From: Pontibacillus salipaludis | GTDB lineage: Bacteria > Bacillota > Bacilli > Bacillales > BH030062 | Direction of reading: 5' to 3' | DNA: 64,000 nt | NCBI RefSeq assembly: GCF_014642405.1 | Contig: NZ_BMIN01000001.1 | Coordinates: 310,001-374,000, forward strand | Part shown: piece after piece, positions 57,901-64,000 of the stretch | Layout: every line of letters starts with the position of its first letter | How positions within the stretch are numbered: the first letter of the stretch is position 1 | Made by a program: the position numbers and the translations under genes | Notes under the pieces: generated by a model | What the model was told of the DNA's origin: nothing | Database searches by the model: none | Seen by the model: the letters and a program-made list of their open reading frames with translations, nothing else

Positions 57901-58948
57901 GATTTGACACTCCTTGTGACGCTGCTAACACAAGCCGAATTTCAAAATAAGAGTAATCTCCACTCAGCTCATCTCGAATTGTTTTCAATCGATTCGTGTT
58001 TAATACATTTGCTGTATGGGAAATGTTTTGTGCCGCTTCTTTCGTAACATAGTTATCAATACGAAAATGCGGATTCACTAGAGCAATTTCTACAATATGG
58101 TCTTGGATGGTACTCATTTTTAATTTACGAATCCTCGCTATGTTCTCGAGGGAATGGCCTTTCTCAATCCATTCAAACGTTTTTTGAGCAGAATGAGTAA
58201 GAGGATAGGTCACTTGAAGGTCTTCACACATTTGAAATAAGTAAGGATAGGTGCTTTGATGATCTAAAACCCTCTGTAACAAATAATGAATAACAGCTTG
58301 AAGGGTAATGGTGACATCATGAACAGAAAGATTATAGCGCATAGCCAGCTGATCTTTACTCATTCCATAGCGATGGTAAGAAGACAAACGATAGGTTGTA
58401 AATTCAGCAATCCATTCAGGCATCCCTTTTAAAAGACCATACAATTCAGAGTATAAGCGCTGTAAGTATTCACGCAGATTGGATTGTTCATATCGATACT
58501 TTACTTTCACCCAGTTCAAAACCTCTTTTCTGTCGTCAACTGGAATAAATTGATGCTGACCTGAAGCGATATTAGAAGCCGTCTGTACGAATACTACTAA
58601 ACGACCCCAAAATTGCTGATCCATATGCTGATATGTAGTACCATTCAGCCAAGCTAAGGGTGTATGTTCTATTGGTTCTTTGTTAAGAATCTCCATTCCA
58701 GCTTCTGTTAATCGAATTTCTCGTTCTTTTGTAGTGATATAATGTAGAGCCTTTAAATTTCTTAACTCTTGCATTAATTCATCTCGAGTGATCGTGCGAT
58801 ATATCCCAAAAAAAGTTGATAGTTGATATGCGTAAACATCTTGGAATGTCTGTGAAGATTTCTTACCTGTTAGCATATGTAAAATTGCTGAAGCACTTCT
58901 TTCACCTTGTAATTGTTGAATGCTGTGAAGTAATAAAGTGTTAAACAT
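57881..58948 (-). CDS. ypbB: Helix-turn-helix protein YpbB
   Basis: 355 residues, mostly helical, with a C-terminal HTH_40-type domain (TFEWIEKGHSLENIARIRKLKMSTIQDHI). Always next to recS in Bacillaceae, so probably a partner in DNA repair; no catalytic motif seen. Start follows AAAGGGGATTCC. Confidence 0.85.
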   Translation of the reverse strand: MFNTLLLHSIQQLQGERSASAILHMLTGKKSSQTFQDVYAYQLSTFFGIYRTITRDELMQELRNLKALHYITTKEREIRLTEAGMEILNKEPIEHTPLAWLNGTTYQHMDQQFWGRLVVFVQTASNIASGQHQFIPVDDRKEVLNWVKVKYRYEQSNLREYLQRLYSELYGLLKGMPEWIAEFTTYRLSSYHRYGMSKDQLAMRYNLSVHDVTITLQAVIHYLLQRVLDHQSTYPYLFQMCEDLQVTYPLTHSAQKTFEWIEKGHSLENIARIRKLKMSTIQDHIVEIALVNPHFRIDNYVTKEAAQNISHTANVLNTNRLKTIRDELSGDYSYFEIRLVLAASQGVSNHESRNT

Positions 58949-59032
58949 GGAATCCCCTTTCTCTACCCTTCAGAAAGCTATTTGAAGGGCCACGTCAAGC
59001 TTAGGTTGCATAATGAATTCGCCGATTTTTAG

Positions 59033-59404
<372 letters not shown>

Positions 59405-59415
59405 ACTATCTTCCT

Positions 59416-59452
59416 AAAAAGATCCCTTCATATTAATGGAGGGATCTTTTTT
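59416..59452. terminator. Bidirectional terminator between fer and the XRE gene
   Basis: AAAAAGATCCCT and AGGGATCTTTTT between convergent genes; it touches the stop of the minus-strand gene. Confidence 0.82.
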
Positions 59453-59909
59453 ATATCGGATTTTCCCCTAGCTCAGCCAATTTCTGACGTGCTTCTTTAA
59501 GATCAAAGCTGCTAAAGTACCTATAATAATTCCCATCAATTATCCTATAATGTAGACTTAGAACATTTTGTTGTATCATGTATCCATTATGCTCATCTAC
59601 TGATGTCCACCATACCTTACCACCAAGCGTGCGCTGTTTAGGGCGATTTACAGATTCATGGGCAATCGTCTCTAAAACTTCTAGAGGATCTTCTCCCAAT
59701 GTATTTTGTATGACTTCACTATCTCGAAATAAAGCAACCATAGCTACTAACGTTGTCCAACTAGCTAATATTCTACCCTTTTCTATTTGGACAAGGGTCT
59801 TTTTAGACACACCGAGTATCAAAGACATACGTTCCTGCGTATAGCCCCTTTCGACACGGACAAGCTTAACTTTTGGGGAAAGTTGCTCAACTAAAGAATG
59901 TTGGTCCAT
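59451..59909 (-). CDS. XRE-family transcriptional regulator
   Basis: 152 residues. An N-terminal Cro/C1 helix-turn-helix (about 15-70, RGYTQERMSLILGVSKKTLVQIEKGR) and a C-terminal domain with WWTSVDEHNGYMIQQN that I do not recognise. Target unknown; divergent from ppa, so that gene or itself is a candidate. Confidence 0.8.
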   Translation of the reverse strand: MDQHSLVEQLSPKVKLVRVERGYTQERMSLILGVSKKTLVQIEKGRILASWTTLVAMVALFRDSEVIQNTLGEDPLEVLETIAHESVNRPKQRTLGGKVWWTSVDEHNGYMIQQNVLSLHYRIIDGNYYRYFSSFDLKEARQKLAELGENPI

Positions 59910-59981
59910 TTATCATCAGTCCTAACATACGTCGATACCTTTATTTTAACATGTTCTATGCTTTCCTTCCTAGCTAAATGT

Positions 59982-59990
59982 TGATATAAT
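59982..59990 (+). promoter_or_regulatory. Extended -10 promoter of ppa
   Basis: TGATATAAT is a perfect extended -10 (TGnTATAAT), 50 bp before ppa; the -35 region is weak. Confidence 0.5.
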
Positions 59991-60039
59991 ATAAATCTGC
60001 AAGAACATACATACTATTGTCGAATAAGGAGGCATTCAT

Positions 60040-60534
60040 ATGGCTGAAAATAAAGTTATTGATGTGTTTATTGAAATTCCAACAGGAAGTCAGAACAAAT
60101 ATGAATTTGATAAGGAAAAAGGTGTATTTAAACTAGACCGCGTCCTTTTCTCTTCTCAATTCTATCCTGCCGAATACGGGTATATTGATGACACGTTAGC
60201 ACTAGACGGGGACCCGCTTGATGCACTTGTGCTTGTTACAAACCCTACTTTCCCAGGTTGCGTAATTGAATCTCGCGTAATTGGTTTCTTAAACATGATT
60301 GATGATGGGGAAGAAGATCAGAAGTTGATCGCAGTTCCTACAGAGGATCCACGCTTCAAGGATGTTCATACACTAGATGATGTACCTCAGCATAAATTAG
60401 AAGAAATCTCTCACTTCTTCCAAACGTACAAAGATCTTCAAGGTAAGAAAACGGAGATCGGAGAATACGAAGGTGTAGAAGCAGCTAGCAAGCTAATTGA
60501 TGAGTGCTTAGCACGTTATGAAGAAAATAAATAA
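60040..60534 (+). CDS. ppa: Inorganic pyrophosphatase (family I)
   Basis: 164-residue soluble PPase. IPTGSQNKYEFDKE, FYPAEYGYI and DGDPLDALV (Asp56, Asp58, Asp61) form the metal-pyrophosphate site. B. subtilis uses a family II enzyme instead, so this is a real difference. AAGGAGG site before the ATG. Confidence 0.96.
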   Translation: MAENKVIDVFIEIPTGSQNKYEFDKEKGVFKLDRVLFSSQFYPAEYGYIDDTLALDGDPLDALVLVTNPTFPGCVIESRVIGFLNMIDDGEEDQKLIAVPTEDPRFKDVHTLDDVPQHKLEEISHFFQTYKDLQGKKTEIGEYEGVEAASKLIDECLARYEENK

Positions 60535-60537
60535 TGT

Positions 60538-60567
60538 AAAAAAGCTCGCCAATTGGCGAGCTTTTTA
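60538..60567. terminator. Bidirectional terminator between ppa and rsiX
   Basis: AAGCTCGCCAATTGGCGAGCTT is a perfect palindrome with A and T runs, between convergent genes. Confidence 0.88.
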
Positions 60568-60568
60568 T

Positions 60569-61804
60569 TTATGGTGAACTCTGCTGTAAAGGCATAGGAT
60601 TAACACTATATGGAACAGAAATGGGTTTTGTTAAATCATACTTCCCTATCTCCGAATGGGGAAGGTTGTTGAACTTAATTTGAGTAAAGCCAAATTGCTT
60701 AGATGTCATTAGAATAGATTCAATCATTGTAAGCATCTGCTGCTCCCCATCAATAGTGTTAGCGACATTAAAATTAACTTCAAGAAACTCACCATCAGGT
60801 TTTACGTCTATAATCTCCAATTCTTTTGGAATGGTGCCTTCAATAGTGAATGTTGGCTCATCGACTTTAAGTTCGTTTAATGCTTCTTCTACCGTTAACC
60901 CCTGACTGATAGGAATTGAAATAAATAGTTTCGGACCATTTTGTGGAGTATATAACTTGTAGAGAGATTCGCCATAAATGTCAATTTCCTCTAATCCCGT
61001 ATTGTTACCAAGATTAACTCCTGGTTCACCGTCTGTCTCCAGTTTAATAGTAGTCACATCAAGCGGACTAAACATTTCTTTAAGAGACATTATAAAGATG
61101 TTCTCTTGGGTAGAGGATTCAGGAAAATCATAATCCTCAGGGAAATTCACCAATACGACCCCTTCTTCTTCGTTTATATCAAATGAAACAGATGAAAACT
61201 GATACTTTCTCACACCCCAAACTTCTTCTTCGAATGCATCAAGAGAATTATACAATTCGTCGATGCTTTTCACTTCTTGTGTTACAGAGAATGTAATTGG
61301 AACAACGTATTGACCTTGCAGATCCCCAAACGCTGCAATAGCATGTTGTTCTTTCTCATTATCTTTCACAACTCTTGATATTAGAGAAGATTCCGTAGAC
61401 ATAGCATCACGGAAATTGGCTTCCGTCTTTTCAGATGAAGCACTTTCTTCTTGTGCATTGGTGTTTGATGAACGATCCATCTCATTTTTATTTTGTGCTT
61501 TATATTCTGCTTGGTCTCTGCTTACTTCTGCTGATTCATCAGAAGATGAAGTATCATAAGCTTGCTCTTGAGTCATAGAGGGCAAAACAGCGATGAAAAA
61601 TAGAATCGTTGCAGCTACTGAGGCGAGCCCTATTCCCCATCCAGTAGCCATTTTCTTTCGCTTGGATCGTCTTTGTAATTCTTTATTTCGCTTGTCAGAG
61701 ATTTTACGATACAGTTCTTCAGAGTTTTGGCGGTCTTCTACATTAGGCATACTTTTCAGGAGATCTTTTATGGAGTCACTACTGTGATTTTTATTTCGTT
61801 TCAC
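60569..61804 (-). CDS. rsiX: Anti-sigma factor RsiX-like membrane protein
   Basis: 411 residues: a basic cytoplasmic N-terminus (about 1-50), one membrane span (about 55-75), an acidic Ser-rich linker and a large extracytoplasmic domain. Pairing with the ECF sigma gene identifies it as the anti-sigma. A GTG start at 61804 follows GAGGAGGGG inside the end of sigX (14-bp overlap); the longer frame is less likely. Confidence 0.85.
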   Translation of the reverse strand: MKRNKNHSSDSIKDLLKSMPNVEDRQNSEELYRKISDKRNKELQRRSKRKKMATGWGIGLASVAATILFFIAVLPSMTQEQAYDTSSSDESAEVSRDQAEYKAQNKNEMDRSSNTNAQEESASSEKTEANFRDAMSTESSLISRVVKDNEKEQHAIAAFGDLQGQYVVPITFSVTQEVKSIDELYNSLDAFEEEVWGVRKYQFSSVSFDINEEEGVVLVNFPEDYDFPESSTQENIFIMSLKEMFSPLDVTTIKLETDGEPGVNLGNNTGLEEIDIYGESLYKLYTPQNGPKLFISIPISQGLTVEEALNELKVDEPTFTIEGTIPKELEIIDVKPDGEFLEVNFNVANTIDGEQQMLTMIESILMTSKQFGFTQIKFNNLPHSEIGKYDLTKPISVPYSVNPMPLQQSSP

Positions 61805-62333
61805 TTTTGATCCCCTCCTCGTCTTCCTCATTCATATAAGTTTGAAGTGCTTTCATCCCTCTATGTTGAGTGGTTTTCACTTTACTAACAGTCATTCCTA
61901 AAACTTCAGCCGTCTCTTGTATGGACATAGACTGAATATACCTCAATATGATCACCGTCTTTTGATCTGTCGTACATCTTTCTAAACAATGGTACATCTT
62001 TTGAATTTCTTCATTCTGCAACGCAATTTCTTCAGGGATGGGCTGATCATCTTGTATTAAATGACCCTGCTCCCCCCAGTCAAAGAATTCCATGATCCGA
62101 TTCCTTTTCCGCTTTTGCTTACGGAAGAAATCGATTGTAACATGACGGGCTATTGAAAACATCCATGTTTTTTCACTACTATCCCCTTTAAATCGATCAT
62201 AAGAATTCATGACTTTAATATACACTTCTTGAACGAGATCTTCAGCTTGCTCCCGATTCTTTACCATGTAAAATATAAATTGAAAAACATCTTTATGATA
62301 TTTCTCATAAAGATCTTGAAATACGGAATCCAT
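61791..62333 (-). CDS. sigX: ECF RNA polymerase sigma factor SigX
   Basis: 180-residue group 4 sigma factor with regions 2 (EQAEDLVQEVYIKV, ARHVTIDFFRKQKRKR) and 4 (QSMSIQETAEVLGMTVSKVKTTQHRGMKAL). B. subtilis SigX controls cell-surface charge and antimicrobial peptide resistance. Followed by its anti-sigma and preceded by an ECF-type promoter. GGGAGG site. Confidence 0.93.
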   Translation of the reverse strand: MDSVFQDLYEKYHKDVFQFIFYMVKNREQAEDLVQEVYIKVMNSYDRFKGDSSEKTWMFSIARHVTIDFFRKQKRKRNRIMEFFDWGEQGHLIQDDQPIPEEIALQNEEIQKMYHCLERCTTDQKTVIILRYIQSMSIQETAEVLGMTVSKVKTTQHRGMKALQTYMNEEDEEGIKSETK

Positions 62334-62359
62334 TCGTCAACCTCCCGTTCATACCATTA

Positions 62360-62385
62360 GTCGAAAAAATATGTAAAACGTTTCA
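62360..62385 (-). promoter_or_regulatory. Predicted autoregulatory ECF promoter of sigX
   Basis: Minus-strand TGAAAC, a 16-bp spacer and CGAC, the ECF pattern. A second TGAAAC lies nine bases further upstream (62389-62394). The -10 element ends 26 bp before the sigX ATG. Confidence 0.65.
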
Positions 62386-62570
62386 CTCGTTTCATACTAT
62401 AAATTATTTCCAAGCGTTTGAATAGACCATTTCCTACCAAAATCGAATAATATCTAGTCTATGTTAAATAGTATAGCTTCTATCACAACTCTTCCATATA
62501 AGGGACTTATGTGGAAGAGTTAGAGTTGGATATTTCAGCAGGAAAGGGCCGCCTGCGTTTATAAGTGCTT

Positions 62571-62657
62571 GGGCTTGATCGGGGACTACTCGCTTTCCTG
62601 CGGGGAGCTGGGAAGCCTCCTTTTCCCGCGGGAGTCTCGCAGTCCCCGATCAAGCCC
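62571..62657 (+). repeat. GC-rich core element with perfect 17-bp arms (short form)
   Basis: Arms 62571-62587 GGGCTTGATCGGGGACT and 62641-62657 are exact reverse complements. The core holds ACTCGCTTTCCTGCGGG, GAGCTGGGAAGCCTCC and GCGGGAGTCTCGCA. Confidence 0.85.
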
Positions 62658-62746
62658 TGGCTTTAAAGAGGTGAACGGCCCCGCAATTCGCACCAGTAGG
62701 TCCGATGTTACCCTATATGGCATGTTTCGTTCACTCTTGTATGGCA

Positions 62747-62875
62747 AAGGTGGGCCTGGAAACTGCGAGACTCCCGTGGGCAGAAGAGCCTAGGTGAGAC
62801 CCCGGAAGACGGCGTGCCGGCTGAGGAGGCTCACCAGCTCCCCACAGGAAAGCGAGTGGTTTCCAGGCCCACCTT
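62747..62875 (-). repeat. GC-rich core element with perfect 17-bp arms (long form)
   Basis: Arms 62747-62763 AAGGTGGGCCTGGAAAC and 62859-62875 are exact reverse complements. On the minus strand the core has CACTCGCTTTCC, GAGCTGG, GCCTCCTCAG, CGGGGTCTCACC and GGGAGTCTCGCA. The CCTAGG at 62789-62794 is the empty counterpart of the insertion at 32380-32500. Confidence 0.85.
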
Positions 62876-62967
62876 ACGCTCAACTAAAGCTAACGGAAAC
62901 ATTCTCTCAGCTTCGAGTCTTCATGATTACTAACCTTATCTTGAAAAATTCTAATACAATCAACTAC

Positions 62968-63008
62968 AAAAAACACCCCAATCAGTTCATTGACTGATTG
63001 GGGTGTTT
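62968..63008 (-). terminator. Terminator overlapping the end of the ECF S-component gene
   Basis: AAACACCCCAATCAGT pairs perfectly with ACTGATTGGGGTGTTT; six Ts follow on the minus strand. The last codons and stop are inside the stem. Confidence 0.85.
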
Positions 63009-63512
63009 AAAAGAATGTATATTTTTGCTTTCATATTGTTTAAACAAACGAGATAATACTGGATATAGTACGATCATGAATACAACATTACCAACAGCGT
63101 GATACGTATCAAACGGGAGACTGCTTAGCCAATATGCAAAGAAATGGTTCCCTACTTGACCGTATGTAACTGCCATCATAAATCCAAAGAAATAACCACT
63201 TACACCTGCAAATGCAGCATATACATACATCGGAATGACATGCCTATACTTACCTAACCAACCTGCAAGGAGGCCAATTAATGACCAGCTTACTATTTGA
63301 GGCAAGGTCCATATTCCCATGCCTAACAACATATTTGATAATATCGTAGTCACCACAGCTAGCACCACAGAATAGAAGGGACCCAACCAAATCCCACAAA
63401 TAATTATAATCGCTGTGACAGGCTGAACGTTTGGGTAAAAACTGAATAAGAATCTTCCAACTGTGGCAAGTGCAGCAAGCAATGAGATCAATGTTAGTTT
63501 ATATAAGTTCAT
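62982..63512 (-). CDS. ECF transporter S-component, vitamin uptake (cobamide suspected)
   Basis: 176 residues with five or six membrane spans, the size and pattern of ECF-type substrate-binding S-components (YKLTLISLLAALATVGRFLF start). Substrate is not defined by sequence; the upstream DUF4430 lipoprotein suggests a cobalamin-like or other vitamin. Shared EcfAT genes are not in the window. ATG at 63512 lies eight bases after GGGAG; the ATG one codon earlier is possible. Confidence 0.8.
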   Translation of the reverse strand: MNLYKLTLISLLAALATVGRFLFSFYPNVQPVTAIIIICGIWLGPFYSVVLAVVTTILSNMLLGMGIWTLPQIVSWSLIGLLAGWLGKYRHVIPMYVYAAFAGVSGYFFGFMMAVTYGQVGNHFFAYWLSSLPFDTYHAVGNVVFMIVLYPVLSRLFKQYESKNIHSFKHPNQSMN

Positions 63513-63517
63513 CATTA

Positions 63518-63934
63518 TTACTCCCAGCTGTGAAAATCAAATGAAACAGTGTCCCCAGGTTCTAAAGTATATTCCTTTGCTCCGACCATAGCTTCTTCTC
63601 CATTAACGGAATAAAACCATGCTTTCTGCTCTCCATCTTTAGGGGCTACACCTTCTATTGAAGTAATGAAGCCACCATTACTTCCCGTCTCTATATTGAA
63701 ATTTGCTTTCATTACTTCCATTACAGTTGCTCCGTCTTCAATCTCAATTTCTCTTTCAGCTATAGCTTCTTCCCCGTTATTCGTTGTAATTTCCACTGTT
63801 ACAAGCTGTTCTTGTTGTTCCTGTGTAGATTGATTATTTTCTCCACTATTTGCATCCTCTGTTGACTGACCACAGGCAGCAAGTCCTCCTAATACAAATA
63901 TAGTCGCCATTAGCATTTTCATCATTTGTTTCAT
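63518..63934 (-). CDS. DUF4430 lipoprotein
   Basis: 138 residues: lipoprotein signal with lipobox LAAC (Cys21), a Glu/Gln/Asn-rich linker and a DUF4430 domain (about 50-138, WFYSVNGEEAMVGAKEYTLEPGD) related to the C-terminal domain of transcobalamin and intrinsic factor. It precedes the S-component by 5 bp, so likely its surface partner. ATG at 63934 after AGAGG. The promoter region is cut by the window end. Confidence 0.85.
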   Translation of the reverse strand: MKQMMKMLMATIFVLGGLAACGQSTEDANSGENNQSTQEQQEQLVTVEITTNNGEEAIAEREIEIEDGATVMEVMKANFNIETGSNGGFITSIEGVAPKDGEQKAWFYSVNGEEAMVGAKEYTLEPGDTVSFDFHSWE

Positions 63935-64000
63935 TTCATCCAACCTCTCCATAAAATATGTAGTTGTTTCGTTGCGATACGAAGAGACGGAACGAAGACA

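Larger units (their letters stand above)
62490..62923 (-). repeat. Composite intergenic repeat, copy 2
   Basis: Non-coding DNA homologous, in reverse orientation, to 32247-32910: leader (TGAAGACTCGAAG, TGAGAGAATGTTTCCGTT, GTAAGGTG), an armed GC-rich element (62747-62875), spacer (GAAACATGC, GGGGCCGTT), a second inverted element (62571-62657), trailer (AGCACTTA, GCGGCCCTTTCC) and a hairpin at 62487-62521. It fills most of the 648-bp gap between sigX and the ECF S-component. Short open frames inside it are not genes. Confidence 0.82.

Noticed and set aside
62569-62997. Two open frames of 74 and 67 codons after sigX
   Set aside because: They lie inside the composite repeat, follow its inverted arms and have no ribosome binding site or protein-like composition.
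63935-64000. Cobalamin riboswitch before the DUF4430 gene
   Set aside because: Only 66 bases are available and no B12-box sequence is visible; the window ends too soon to judge.

Overview
The window is a 64 kb stretch of a low-GC, endospore-forming member of the Bacillaceae. Gene content and order follow the Bacillus subtilis dinG-pan-qcr-aro-hbs-spoIVA-der-cmk-sleB-gudB-recS-fer-sigX region almost continuously. Endospore formation is shown by spoIVA, spoVIF-type, YIEGIA/capping, ypeB-sleB, ypjB and cotJABC genes. Bacillithiol genes (bshA, ypdA) and the menaquinol:cytochrome c oxidoreductase (qcrABC) also fit Bacillaceae. The genus cannot be fixed from the sequence; the style of intergenic repeats suggests a halophilic group such as Pontibacillus or Halobacillus (inference only). 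No tRNA, rRNA, CRISPR array, prophage or transposase gene was seen.

Layout. 1-10000 (minus strand): dinG, panD-panC-panB, birA, cca, bshA, mgsA, dapB and a MazG-like gene, many joined by ATGA or TAATG overlaps. 10000-18800: a plus-strand YitT-family gene, then yugP, ypjB, ypjA, qcrC-qcrB-qcrA, ypiF, ypiB, ypiA and an unrecognised gene. 18900-25100: aroA, tyrA, hisC, aroH, aroB, aroC, an aromatic supraoperon without the trp genes that B. subtilis keeps between aroH and hisC. 25200-30100: cheR, ndk, hepT-menH-hepS (menaquinone), mtrB (TRAP) and hbs, with no folE between hbs and mtrB. 30500-38750: spoIVA, yphF, yphE, spoVIF-type gene, gpsA, der and a three-gene spore-envelope membrane operon. 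38850-45900: ypzI (plus strand), fni, rpsA-like, plsC, cmk, ypfB, ypfA/motI, ypeB-sleB. 46500-52950: prsW, ansA (plus), ypdA, gudB, ypbH/mecA and a CarH-like B12-binding MerR regulator. 53000-64000: a membrane protein, a CBS protein, cotJABC (plus), a short YpbE-like protein, ypbD-recS-ypbB, fer (plus), an XRE regulator, ppa (plus), sigX-rsiX, and a lipoprotein plus ECF-transporter S component that suggest cobamide or other vitamin uptake.

The most unusual content is intergenic. A four-unit array of 116-bp hairpins (45975-46449) has two alternating unit types whose stems differ in sequence but still pair. Two large composite repeats (32247-32910 and 62490-62923, opposite orientations) each carry a pair of inverted elements with a conserved GC-rich core. 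In three of the four elements the core is bounded by perfect 17-bp inverted arms whose sequence differs from copy to copy. One core contains a nested copy of the 116-bp hairpin, and the other composite repeat shows the unoccupied site. A short remnant lies at 49474-49514. These look like structured or mobile non-coding elements and are the best candidates here for something poorly described.

Regulation that can be read: an ECF-type promoter before sigX (TGAAAC, 16 bp, CGAC), a sigma-A promoter overlapped by a consensus cre before gudB, a sigma-E-like promoter before spoIVA, and a 5' hairpin that pairs the start codon of the unrecognised gene at 17948-18820. Several coding starts were set downstream of the longest reading frame because a Shine-Dalgarno sequence and family alignment favour the internal start.
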